From Verrucomicrobia subdivision 3 bacterium UBA7542 (lineage in GTDB: Bacteria > Verrucomicrobiota > Verrucomicrobiia > Limisphaerales > UBA11358), in NCBI GenBank assembly GCA_002479245.1, contig DLMG01000244.1, positions 5,616 to 12,995 on the forward strand: 7,380 nt of DNA. Direction: 5' to 3'. The notes beneath the pieces were generated by a model. It was not told the origin of the DNA. It did no database searches and saw nothing but the letters and a program-made list of their open reading frames with translations. Every line of letters starts with the position of its first letter. Within the stretch, counting starts at the first letter, position 1. A program made the translations under genes and the position numbers. Positions 1 to 6,095 of the stretch are shown here, one piece after another.

Positions 1-100
1 CGAAGTCTGATTTGCTCAGTCATGCCTCAAATGTGCCACAGCATTAAACGCTGTCAAGATATTCAAAATGGATTTCCCGACGTTGCGAAAAGTTCACCGT
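1..100. other. Flank with no recognisable gene
   Basis: This stretch lies downstream of the GIY-YIG gene. An open frame runs through it on the plus strand, but it has no recognisable protein similarity and runs antisense into the GIY-YIG gene, so I do not call it. The only structure seen is a short inverted repeat (ACAGC at 38-42, GCTGT at 50-54, 7-nt loop). It has no U-tract and is too weak to call a terminator. Confidence 0.5.
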
Positions 101-346
101 TCAAAGACGCTTTTTTGCAAAGGCTCGTCCTGAGGCTGTCTTCAAGTAGCGTTCAAACTCAATGGCACGCTGGCGTTCGGTGAAGGCGATGGCGGTTTTT
201 ATCCGCCACGGCCGGAATTTAATTGTATGCGGGACCTGGCCGGCGTTATGCGTTTTCAAACGGTCCTGCAAATCTTCCGTGAAACCAATGTAGAAATGTT
301 TTTCGCTACTTTCGCTTTGCAAGATATAGACGTAGAAAAATTTCAT
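101..346 (-). CDS. Small GIY-YIG domain protein (UPF0213/YhbQ-like)
   Basis: An 81-residue protein that is essentially a single GIY-YIG nuclease domain. The first half of the signature is seen as YVYIL at residues 5-9 and YIG at 19-21. The expected basic helix follows (Arg29 in LQDRLKTHN). The catalytic-type Glu lies in the EFERYLK segment around residue 64, and the C-terminal SGRAFAKKRL tail is usual for stand-alone bacterial members. Length fits the family (about 80-100 residues). Such proteins are presumed DNA endonucleases of unknown cellular role; some relatives are homing-type enzymes, but this one carries no DNA-binding extension. No Shine-Dalgarno sequence is visible before the ATG. 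It sits beyond a repeat cluster downstream of tRNA-Val. Family assignment is firm; activity and role are not known. Confidence 0.85.
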   Translation of the reverse strand: MKFFYVYILQSESSEKHFYIGFTEDLQDRLKTHNAGQVPHTIKFRPWRIKTAIAFTERQRAIEFERYLKTASGRAFAKKRL

Positions 347-738
347 TCGGAATGACTGGCTGGCTTGCCGAGCCGTTCGCCTTCACGTTGTTTCGGCGAG
401 ACAAGTAGCCCGCTTGTCCGTTGTCGAACCAGCCCGCCTACGCCGCCGGCGATCTTTCTGGCTTGCCGAGTCGAAGCTCGAAGCGCGTCGGTTAATCGCC
501 GGTCTTGGCCCGCCTACGCACTTCGTGCTTCCGCCTTCGTTTCACTTCGGCGCGACAGGCCGGCGCGGCAGTCTTCGCTCTACGCTCTGGAAAAACTGGC
601 CTGCCATCCGTAGCTCGGAACTGTTGACGAGAGAGTCCTCCTTTGCCGAGGCTTCCAACTTCGCTAAAGCTTCGATGGACAAGCCGGAGGACACCATCCT
701 TCGCTCGGAATCTCCAGAGGTCAGTTCCGAGCGAAGGA
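347..738. repeat. Gene-free region dense in imperfect palindromes
   Basis: About 390 bp without a credible gene; the open frames here have low-complexity Arg/Ser/Ala-rich translations typical of GC-rich repeats. Structures seen: GACAAG/CTTGTC arms at 400-405 and 413-418; CCGGCGAT/ATCGCCGG arms at 446-453 and 495-502; a small GCAC-TTC-GTGC hairpin at 518-528; and the words CTGGCTTGCCGAG (about 358-370 and 459-470) and CCCGCCTACGC (about 433-443 and 509-519) each present twice. The right end holds the 19-bp hairpin listed separately. From memory, the GAAGCTTTAGCGAAG-type word near 660-675 (minus strand) resembles dispersed palindromic repeats of environmental bacteria. I infer a composite of several short mobile palindromic units. 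Confidence 0.55.
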
Positions 739-743
739 TGGTG
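692..743. repeat. 19-bp perfect inverted repeat abutting the tRNA 3' end
   Basis: Arms 692-710 (caccatccttcgctcggaa) and 725-743 are perfect reverse complements around a 14-nt loop. Read on the minus strand, the hairpin lies immediately after tRNA-Val, and its first arm includes the last acceptor-stem base, the discriminator and the encoded CCA (739-743). It could act as a transcription or processing boundary, but no U-run follows on the minus strand, so a classic intrinsic terminator is not supported. It may equally be a dispersed palindromic repeat. Confidence 0.75.
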
Positions 744-813
744 CGCGCTGCAGGGTTTGAACCTGCGACCCCTTCCGTGTGAAGGAAGTGCTCTACCGCT
801 GAGCTAAGCGCGC
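739..813 (-). tRNA. tRNA-Val, anticodon CAC, CCA encoded
   Basis: Read on the minus strand, the sequence folds as a full cloverleaf. It has a 7-bp acceptor stem (GCGCGCT with AGCGCGC), a D arm GCTC-AGCGGTA-GAGC, and an anticodon stem CTTCC/GGAAG. The loop TTCACAC places CAC at positions 34-36, which reads the Val codon GUG. The T arm is GCAGG-TTCAAAC-CCTGC. The discriminator is A (742), and CCA is encoded in the DNA (739-741), so the mature body is 742-813. It lies 35 bp after the nadB stop on the same strand, so it may be read from the nadB transcript or from its own promoter overlapping that stop. Confidence 0.95.
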
Positions 814-824
814 GACCGTCTGAC

Positions 825-852
825 AGGATATTCACCACCCGCGTTATTTCAA
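825..852 (-). promoter_or_regulatory. Candidate sigma70 promoter for tRNA-Val
   Basis: On the minus strand TTGAAA (847-852, overlapping the nadB stop codon) is followed after 16 bp by TATCCT (825-830). That is 5/6 and 4/6 matches to consensus. The predicted start falls a few bases before the tRNA 5' end at 813. It is plausible by position, but the -10 is weak, and read-through from nadB is an alternative. Confidence 0.35.
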
Positions 853-2447
853 GATTTTCTTAAAACCGTGTCGCGTTGCGCCCATTCGGGATTTGCTTCC
901 GGGTAATCCAGATTGTAATGCAGTCCGCGGCTTTCAGGCCGTATCTGCGCGCAACGCACAATCAATTCCGCCACCGTGGCGATGTTGCGCAATTCCAGCA
1001 GGTCGCTCGTGACGATGAAGTTCCAATAGTAGTCGTGGATTTCCTCCTGCAAGTTCGCAATGCGCTTCTGGGCGCGCGCCAGCCGCTTGTTCGTGCGCAC
1101 GATGCCCACGTAATCCCACATCAGCCGCCGGATTTCGTCCCAGTTGTGCGAAACCACGACCATTTCATCCGGGTTGTGCGCGTCGCCCGATTGCCACAAC
1201 GGAATTTTCAAATCGGTCTGTGGCAATGAGTTTTTCGTGACGCGCTGCGCCGCACGGTGCGCGCAGACGAGCGCTTCCAAAAGTGAATTGCTCGCCAGCC
1301 GGTTTGCGCCGTGCAATCCTGTGCACGCCACCTCGCCGACGGCGTAAAGCCCGGCAATTTCCGTCTCGCCGTCCACGTTCGTCACCACGCCGCCGCATTG
1401 ATAGTGTGCTGCGGGCACGACCGGAATCGGCTCTTTCGTGATGTCAATGCCGTAACGCAGGCACGTCTGATAGATGTTCGGAAACCGCTCGATGATGAAC
1501 CGCGCCGGTTTGTTAGTGATGTCGAGCCACACGTGTTCCGCGCCGCTCTTTTTCATCTCGCTGTCAATGGCGCGGGCCACCACATCGCGCGGCGCGAGCG
1601 ATTTCAACGGATGACAGGCATCCATGAATTCGACGCCTTCGAGCGACTTGAGCACGCCGCCCTCGCCCCGCACGGCTTCGCTGATGAGAAATGACTTCGC
1701 CTGCGGATGATAAAGGCACGTCGGGTGAAACTGGATGAATTCCATGTCCGCCACCGGCGCCCCGGCGCGATACGCCATCGCCACACCGTCGCCGGTCGCG
1801 ATGTCGGGGTTCGTCGTGTAAAGATAAACCTTGCCGCAACCGCCCGTGGCCAAAATCGTCACGGGCGCGGCGAACGTCTCGACGCCGCCCGATTTTTTGT
1901 CGAACACATACGCGCCGAGGCAGCGGTTCGTGCCGGCGTGGCCGAGTTTTTGACTGGTGATGAGGTCAATCGCCAGGTGGTTTTCAAAAATCTGGATGTT
2001 CGGCTGCCGCGCCGCCGCATTCAGCAATGCCCGCTCGATTTCCCGGCCCGTGACATCCTTCGCGTGCAAAATCCGCCGCTTCGAGTGACCACCTTCCCGG
2101 CCGAGATCGAGTTCTTTGCCGCCGTCCTCGTCCGGCGCGTCGCGCTCGGAAAATTTCATTCCCAGTTCGATCAGTTCCGCAATGCGCGCCGGGCCGTCCT
2201 CGACGATGGTGCGGACGACGTTTTCCTTGCACAACCCCGCGCCAGCCGTGAGCGTGTCGCGCACGTGCAGTTCGAACGAATCCTCCTTGCTCGTCACCGA
2301 CGCGATGCCGCCCTGGGCGTAATTCGTGTTTGATTCCGCGCGGTCCTTTTTGGTGACGATGGCCACACGCCCGAGCGGCGCGACCTTCAACGCGAAAGAC
2401 AGCCCCGCGAGGCCGCTGCCCAGAACGAGATAGTCGAATTGTTTCAT
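849..2447 (-). CDS. nadB: L-aspartate oxidase
   Basis: A 532-residue cytoplasmic FAD enzyme oxidising L-aspartate to iminoaspartate, the first step of de novo NAD synthesis; NadA then makes quinolinate. The N-terminal dinucleotide-binding motif is GSGLAG (10-15), followed by SNTNYAQGGIA (39-49). Residues matching the E. coli catalytic set as I recall it are present: Glu118 in REGGHS, His241 in FHPT, Arg287 in APRDVVARAID and His348 in PAAHYQCGG. The FAD-binding GEVACTGLHGANRLASNSLLEA segment region is at 371-392. The C-terminal helical domain is complete, and length fits the family (about 540). I chose the ATG at 2447 over an in-frame TTG at 2492. The ATG puts the protein start just before the Rossmann strand and 11 nt after the preceding stop, whereas the TTG would overlap that gene and add an unconserved leader. 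It is the last gene of the panC-unknown-nadB unit. Confidence 0.96.
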   Translation of the reverse strand: MKQFDYLVLGSGLAGLSFALKVAPLGRVAIVTKKDRAESNTNYAQGGIASVTSKEDSFELHVRDTLTAGAGLCKENVVRTIVEDGPARIAELIELGMKFSERDAPDEDGGKELDLGREGGHSKRRILHAKDVTGREIERALLNAAARQPNIQIFENHLAIDLITSQKLGHAGTNRCLGAYVFDKKSGGVETFAAPVTILATGGCGKVYLYTTNPDIATGDGVAMAYRAGAPVADMEFIQFHPTCLYHPQAKSFLISEAVRGEGGVLKSLEGVEFMDACHPLKSLAPRDVVARAIDSEMKKSGAEHVWLDITNKPARFIIERFPNIYQTCLRYGIDITKEPIPVVPAAHYQCGGVVTNVDGETEIAGLYAVGEVACTGLHGANRLASNSLLEALVCAHRAAQRVTKNSLPQTDLKIPLWQSGDAHNPDEMVVVSHNWDEIRRLMWDYVGIVRTNKRLARAQKRIANLQEEIHDYYWNFIVTSDLLELRNIATVAELIVRCAQIRPESRGLHYNLDYPEANPEWAQRDTVLRKS

Positions 2448-2458
2448 TTGCTTTAGCG

Positions 2459-3199
2459 TCAACCAACCAAAGATCGCGTTAGGCGATTCCAACGCAGGAC
2501 TTCAGTATGATAGGTGAATGCGGACTCATTCTGATAGTATTCGTCTTGTTCGCTCTCCGACAATAATTCAAACCTTCGTCCATCGCGCCTTCTTACTGTG
2601 AACTCATGTTCTACGGCAAAAACGGAGTCTGATTCCCATCCTATGACTTTCCCAATCTCTGCAATGCGCCCAATTTCGGATAATGGCAAATTCAACGGCT
2701 CGGAGAAGTCATAAAAGACCAGATCGCATGGCCCCCCCCAGACACATCCTTCAACCGCCAAAACTGTTCCGCCGGTCAAAGGATAGACTGCGGCCCAACA
2801 AAACGCTCCGCCATTTCGCGCTGAATCCGGTAAAAAGGCTCTGACATTTGCCCTTGCCAGATCAACAATTGTGTAGCCTTGATAATCTTCACCACAAAGA
2901 ATGTATTCATTTCCATTTGTATGCTGAACCCAAGCATGCCAGAGGTGTCCGTAGTTGCGTTTCACGTCTGCGATTACCGTTCCGTCAGAAATCCGGGTCA
3001 CGACACCTCGCGAATATTGCCAAGTATGCGGTCCAGTCGAATATTTTTCTACTGAGAGCAAGTATTTATCGGAAGGAGAACGGAATTCTATGTGTGATCC
3101 TGCCACGCAGTTCTCTGGCAAAAAAAACTTTTCAATTGCGCGACGCTTCTGCTGCTGCCAATCATTTTCCAGTCCAGTATGCTTTTCAAAGTTTTGCAT
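2459..3199 (-). CDS. Hypothetical protein between panC and nadB
   Basis: A 246-residue soluble protein I cannot assign to a function. It has no signal peptide and no membrane segment. It is rich in aromatic residues and looks mostly beta. Features include GEDYQGYTIVDL (103-114), a Cys/Trp/Gly-rich stretch VEGCVWGGPCDLVFYDFSEP (149-168), and a charged C-terminal third. I recall similar GEDYQG...YDFS proteins as uncharacterised in diverse bacteria. Its ATG lies inside the end of panC (14-nt overlap), with AAGG 10 nt upstream as a possible ribosome site, and it ends 11 nt before nadB, so it should be co-translated with both. Its base composition is clearly lower in GC than its neighbours: the line 2881-2940 counts 38%, against about 65% for a nadB line. 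This suggests late acquisition into the operon. Confidence 0.8.
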   Translation of the reverse strand: MQNFEKHTGLENDWQQQKRRAIEKFFLPENCVAGSHIEFRSPSDKYLLSVEKYSTGPHTWQYSRGVVTRISDGTVIADVKRNYGHLWHAWVQHTNGNEYILCGEDYQGYTIVDLARANVRAFLPDSARNGGAFCWAAVYPLTGGTVLAVEGCVWGGPCDLVFYDFSEPLNLPLSEIGRIAEIGKVIGWESDSVFAVEHEFTVRRRDGRRFELLSESEQDEYYQNESAFTYHTEVLRWNRLTRSLVG

Positions 3200-4091
3200 T
3201 ATCTATCAACCTTGTGTTCCCAATAAACACCGCCAGCGCCATGTGCGTGCCCCGCATCACTTTGGCGACCGGCGCCAGCGTGTCCGGTTCGAAAAACTCC
3301 ACGTAATCCAGTCTCGCGTCAGGTTCGGTTTTAATCAACTTTTTCAAGTCGGATTTCAATTTCTCCGCCGGGACAGCTTTTAACCTTTTCACGGCAGCTT
3401 GGGCCGTTTGGATCGCGCGCCATAGCACCAGCGCCTGCCGGCGCAAATCGCCGACGAGATATTTGTTGCGCGAACTCATTGCCAGCCCATCGCGCTCGCG
3501 CAACGTCGGTGCGACGATGATTTTCACCGGGAAATTCAAATCCGCCACCATGCGTTTGATGATGGTCGCCTGCTGCCAGTCTTTCGCGCCAAACACCGCC
3601 ACATCCGGCAAGACGATATTGAACAGCTTGGCCACCACCGTCGTCACGCCGCGAAAATGCGTCGGTCGTGACGCGCCTTCCATGCTCTGCGATAATTTTT
3701 CCTCCACGACGTAGGTGCTGTAGCCGCGCTTGTCAAAGCGCGGTTCGTCCGCCGATTCACATCGGCGGCTACGGGTTTCGCCCGGATACATTTCCTTGTC
3801 GGCGGGGGTGAACACGACGTCCACGCCCGCTTCGCGGCAAAGTTTGAAATCGCGTCTCAGATCGCGCGGGTATTTTGAGAAATCCTCCTGCGGTCCGAAC
3901 TGCGTCGGGTTCACGTAGATGCTCACGACTACAACGCCGCTTTTGCCGGCGGCCTGTCGTGCGCGTTTGACGAGACTCATGTGCCCGGCGTGCAAATAAC
4001 CCATCGTCGGCACAAAGCCGGTGCGTTTGCCCGTGCGTTGCCATTTTTTGGCAAGCTGTTGCATCGTGGCGATGGAAGTGACGATTCGCAT
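3186..4091 (-). CDS. panC: Pantothenate synthetase (pantoate-beta-alanine ligase)
   Basis: A 301-residue cytoplasmic enzyme joining pantoate and beta-alanine with ATP, giving pantothenate for coenzyme A. Motifs in order: PTMGYLHAGH (28-37, the HIGH-type nucleotide site), YVNPTQFGPQEDF (59-71), EGASRPTHFRG (138-148), FGAKDWQQ (167-174) and the KMSKS-like AMSSRN (204-209). The C-terminal domain ends with GNTRLIDN (291-298), as in the family. It is longer than the usual 280-285 residues because of an insert at about 107-124, just after KEMYPGET. In DNA that insert is a palindromic element (separate entry). The frame is intact and all catalytic motifs remain, so it is probably active. The ATG at 4091 has no clear Shine-Dalgarno sequence. 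It is first in the apparent panC-unknown-nadB unit. Confidence 0.96.
   Translation of the reverse strand: MRIVTSIATMQQLAKKWQRTGKRTGFVPTMGYLHAGHMSLVKRARQAAGKSGVVVVSIYVNPTQFGPQEDFSKYPRDLRRDFKLCREAGVDVVFTPADKEMYPGETRSRRCESADEPRFDKRGYSTYVVEEKLSQSMEGASRPTHFRGVTTVVAKLFNIVLPDVAVFGAKDWQQATIIKRMVADLNFPVKIIVAPTLRERDGLAMSSRNKYLVGDLRRQALVLWRAIQTAQAAVKRLKAVPAEKLKSDLKKLIKTEPDARLDYVEFFEPDTLAPVAKVMRGTHMALAVFIGNTRLIDNAKL
3720..3772. repeat. In-frame palindromic element inside panC
   Basis: A 53-bp unit ending in perfect 8-bp inverted repeats GTAGCCGC (3720-3727) and GCGGCTAC (3765-3772). Inside are two tandem hairpins: CCGCGCTT (3724-3731) with AAGCGCGG (3736-3743), and CCGCCGAT (3749-3756) with ATCGGCGG (3761-3768), each with a 4-nt loop. 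It encodes panC residues 107-124 in frame. Compared from memory with E. coli PanC, the segment between the YP of KEMYP and TYV is about 16 residues longer here, close to the 17 codons of the element. I infer insertion of a short mobile palindrome into the coding region; the family name is unknown to me. Confidence 0.75.
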
Positions 4092-4370
4092 GGTGAAAGA
4101 TTAACTGCGCTGCCTAAAACAAACAAGCCGCGCAGATGGCAGTCCTCTATCGAAGAATCGCGCATTTCTGACAATAAATTTCCGCCGCGGGTATTGCACT
4201 TCCTTTTCGCCAACGGATGAAAGGTTCCAATCCCCGCAGAGCGGGATGTCATTTCCCCCCCCAAAAAATCTGTCGGCACCTTTCATCCGTTGGCAAGCAT
4301 CATTCCCCTCCCTTGGACTTTGGTTGCAGCTTTGCCGCGCTGCGCGGCTGGGGTTGGTAAAGGTTAAAAA
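4092..4370. other. Gap between glutaredoxin and panC
   Basis: No gene seen. It holds the 17-bp inverted repeat (next entry). It also has a GCCGCG-CTG-CGCGGC hairpin at 4334-4348 just downstream of the glutaredoxin stop; that hairpin has no U-run on the minus strand, so it is not a convincing terminator. A possible panC promoter on the minus strand is TTGTCA (4169-4174), 17 bp, then GATAGA (4146-4151); the -10 match is poor, so I do not call it separately. Confidence 0.5.
4209..4294. repeat. 17-bp perfect inverted repeat with nested hairpin
   Basis: GCCAACGGATGAAAGGT (4209-4225) and its exact reverse complement (4278-4294) enclose 52 bp. The interior contains a CCCGC-AGA-GCGGG hairpin (4233-4245), then a run of eight C (4255-4262) and six A (4263-4268). 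The whole unit is 86 bp and looks like a miniature palindromic element. It is upstream of panC on the minus strand, so a regulatory role is possible but not shown. The open frame through it is not a credible gene. Confidence 0.8.
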
Positions 4371-4685
4371 TTACCGGCGATGATGTGCGCCACAGGCCTG
4401 GTTGATCGGCGCTTCCGCCGCGAGGCCGTTCGGCTGCACGACGCTGTTGGCAAGCATCCACGCCTCGACTTCCTCGCCGCTGATGTCGGCAAGCACCTGG
4501 CCGTTGATTTCAACGCACGGACTGAGCATCTGGCCGCTCTTTTCGACCATTTCCTGGCGTTGGGCCGGGTCGTTGATGATGTCGCGGTCTTCGTAGGGCA
4601 GATCGTATTTCTTGAGCACGGCGCGCACGCCGTTGCTCCAGCCGCAGGCCGGTTTCAGATAGGCGATGATTTTTGGTTTTTCCAT
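4371..4685 (-). CDS. Glutaredoxin family protein, CGWS active site
   Basis: A 104-residue thioredoxin-fold protein. The N-terminal strand KPKIIAYL leads to the active-site motif Cys14-Gly-Trp-Ser17, a monothiol form related to the CGFS class rather than the dithiol CPYC. Then come RAVLKKYDLPYEDRDI (21-36), the cis-proline region LSPCVEING (54-62, Pro56) and the glycine motif ADISGEEVEAW (66-76). Cys57 directly after the cis-Pro is a second possible redox or metal residue. The tail after about residue 85 looks unconserved and contains Cys98. I chose the ATG at 4685: the longer reading frame up to 4874 has an Arg/Ala-rich leader that is simply translation of the palindromic repeat. Likely role: thiol redox or Fe-S handling. 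Partner unknown. Confidence 0.88.
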   Translation of the reverse strand: MEKPKIIAYLKPACGWSNGVRAVLKKYDLPYEDRDIINDPAQRQEMVEKSGQMLSPCVEINGQVLADISGEEVEAWMLANSVVQPNGLAAEAPINQACGAHHRR

Positions 4686-4714
4686 AGCTTTGCAATAATT
4701 GGTTTTACGATGAC

Positions 4715-4745
4715 AATATATTGCCACATCTTTTGGTGTTGGCAA
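4715..4745 (-). promoter_or_regulatory. Weak candidate promoter for the glutaredoxin gene
   Basis: On the minus strand TTGCCA (4740-4745) and TATATT (4715-4720) each match consensus at 5/6, but the 19-bp spacer is longer than usual. It lies in a locally AT-rich stretch 30-60 bp before the ATG at 4685, between the repeat and the gene. Confidence 0.25.
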
Positions 4746-4785
4746 GGAATCTTGTGTCCGAGCTTCAAAACAGGTGTCGCCCAAA

Positions 4786-4848
4786 GCGCCAGCCGCCGTC
4801 GCGCCGAAGCGGCGCTTTGGCGCGACGCGCAGGCGGAAGGACTGGCGC
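4786..4848. repeat. 63-bp multi-segment palindrome between tgt and glutaredoxin
   Basis: Nested arms pair in order. Outer: GCGCCAG (4786-4792) with CTGGCGC (4842-4848). Next: CCGCC (4793-4797) with GGCGG (4832-4836). Then GTCGCGCC (4798-4805) with GGCGCGAC (4819-4826), capped by AAGC-GGC-GCTT. Unpaired bases occur only on the right side. An alternative fold pairs CCAAAGCGCC (4781-4790) with GGCGCTTTGG (4811-4820). This looks like a REP-type palindromic unit. It is the source of the spurious N-terminal extension of the glutaredoxin reading frame. Confidence 0.75.
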
Positions 4849-4902
4849 ACTCCACGACGCTTCGCGCATAACAATGGATCGTGAAAATATCCGACAGGTC
4901 TT

Positions 4903-4944
4903 GGACTGCGGCGGCCCTCCGCCGCTTTTGGGCCAAACTACAGT
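4903..4944. repeat. GC hairpin just downstream of tgt
   Basis: GCGGCGG (4908-4914) and CCGCCGC (4919-4925) form a 7-bp stem with a CCCT loop, followed on the plus strand by TTTT. It lies about 25 bp after the tgt stop. For tgt (minus strand) no U-run follows the stem, so it would not be a standard terminator. On the plus strand it looks terminator-like, but no plus-strand gene is present. It is most likely another dispersed palindromic unit. Confidence 0.45.
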
Positions 4945-4949
4945 CTAAA

Positions 4950-6092
4950 TCATCGTTCAATTTCCATTTTCCGCGCGTCCAAAACTTTTTTTGACGGAAC
5001 ATAATTGGCGATGAACTCGCGGTAAAATTCCGCGAAGGTGCCGGCGGCGAGGTGTGCGCGGGTGTCCGCCATCAACTTCAAGAAGAGGTGCGAGTTGTGG
5101 ACGCTCATCATGCGCAGGCCGAGGATTTCGTTCACGTTCAACAAATGCCGCAGATAAGCGCGCGTGAAATGCCGGCAGGCGAAGCAGTCGCAGCCTTCCT
5201 CGATCGGGCGAAAATCCGCCTTGTAAGCGCCGCCCTTGATGCCGATCGCGCCCTTGCGCGTGTACGCTGTGCCGTTGCGCGCCACGCGTGTCGGCAACAC
5301 GCAGTCGAACATGTCCACGCCGCGTGCGATCAATTCGACCATCTGCGCGGGCGTGCCGAGACCCATGGCGTAACGCGCCTTGGGCGCGGGCAAGAACGGC
5401 TCGGTCAATTCGATGGCCTTCAACATCTCCGGCTCCGGTTCGCCTACGCTCACGCCGCCAATGGCGTAACCGTCGAAATCCATCGCGACGATGGCCTTCG
5501 CACATTCTTCCCGCAAAGCCGGATTCGCACCGCCCTGAACGATGCCGAAAACCAGTTGTCCTGCCGCGCGCGGTTGTTCGCGACATTCCCGCGCCCAGCG
5601 GATGGTGCGTTCAACCGCGAGCTTTTGTTCGCGTGCCGGAGCATCGTGCGGCGGGCATTCGTCGAAGGCCATCGCGATGTCCGAGCCAAGCACGCGCTGG
5701 ATTTCCATCGCCTCCTTCGGGCCGAGGAACAGCGGCGAGCCATCGAGGTGCGAGCGGAATTCGACGCCGTGCGGTTTGATTTTCCTGATTTTGGCGAGGC
5801 TGAAAACCTGGAACCCGCCGCTGTCGGTGAGGATTGGCAGTTCCCAATTCATGAACCGGTGCAGCCCGCCCGCGGCGCGGATGATGTCGAGACCGGGGCG
5901 GATGTTGAGGTGATAGGTGTTGCCGAGGATGATTTGCGTGCCCATTTCAATCAGTTCGCGCGGGTCGAGCGCCTTCACGCTGGCCTGGGTGCCGACCGGC
6001 ATGTACACCGGCGTGTCCACGACACCGTGCGCGGTGGTCAACCGGCCAAGCCGCGCCTTGGTGTGCGCATCCGTTTTGAGCAGTTCAAACAT
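4950..6092 (-). CDS. tgt: tRNA-guanine transglycosylase
   Basis: A 380-residue cytoplasmic enzyme that swaps guanine 34 of tRNAs for Asp, Asn, His and Tyr with the queuosine precursor preQ1. The TIM-barrel signature DSGGFQVFSL is at 90-99 (Asp90 the general base). FDCVLPTR is at 262-269 with nucleophile Asp263, preceded by the substrate loop GGVSVGEP (212-219). The zinc site is Cys301, Cys303, Cys306 and His332. Length and both ends fit the family, so it is complete and probably functional. The start is 3 bp after the vapC stop (TGACCGATG) with no Shine-Dalgarno sequence, so its expression now probably depends on the vapBC transcript. Its first 18-19 codons are duplicated upstream of vapBC (separate entries). 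Confidence 0.97.
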   Translation of the reverse strand: MFELLKTDAHTKARLGRLTTAHGVVDTPVYMPVGTQASVKALDPRELIEMGTQIILGNTYHLNIRPGLDIIRAAGGLHRFMNWELPILTDSGGFQVFSLAKIRKIKPHGVEFRSHLDGSPLFLGPKEAMEIQRVLGSDIAMAFDECPPHDAPAREQKLAVERTIRWARECREQPRAAGQLVFGIVQGGANPALREECAKAIVAMDFDGYAIGGVSVGEPEPEMLKAIELTEPFLPAPKARYAMGLGTPAQMVELIARGVDMFDCVLPTRVARNGTAYTRKGAIGIKGGAYKADFRPIEEGCDCFACRHFTRAYLRHLLNVNEILGLRMMSVHNSHLFLKLMADTRAHLAAGTFAEFYREFIANYVPSKKVLDARKMEIER

Positions 6093-6094
6093 CG
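6037..6094 (-). repeat. Direct repeat copy A: 5' end of the intact tgt
   Basis: These 58 bp (tgt start region plus 2 upstream bases) match 6722-6779 at 55 of 58 positions, on the same strand and offset by 685 bp. Differences are at 6048, 6069 and 6078 and are all synonymous third codon positions (two Leu, one Asp codon). Similarity stops abruptly at both ends. Confidence 0.95.
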
Positions 6095-6095
6095 G

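Noticed and set aside
347..738. CRISPR array
   Set aside because: The repeated words are short and irregularly spaced, with no constant repeat-spacer unit and no cas gene nearby.
414..838. Open frames across the repeat cluster and tRNA, both strands
   Set aside because: They read through the tRNA and palindromes, have no ribosome site, and are typical repeat translations.
1707..2333. 208-codon plus-strand open frame
   Set aside because: It is antisense to nadB, has compositionally odd residues, and shows no recognisable domain.
2448..2492. Longer nadB start at TTG 2492
   Set aside because: It adds 15 residues not seen in NadB proteins, overlaps the preceding gene, and uses a rarer start. 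The ATG at 2447 fits the family start.
4101..4286. Short minus-strand frames upstream of panC
   Set aside because: They coincide with the 17-bp inverted repeat and its flanks and show no family resemblance.
4334..4348. Intrinsic terminator after the glutaredoxin gene
   Set aside because: The 6-bp GC stem is real, but no U-run follows it on the minus strand.
4686..4874. 63-residue N-terminal extension of the glutaredoxin
   Set aside because: The Arg/Ala-rich leader is translation of the 63-bp palindrome; the thioredoxin fold begins right after the ATG at 4685.
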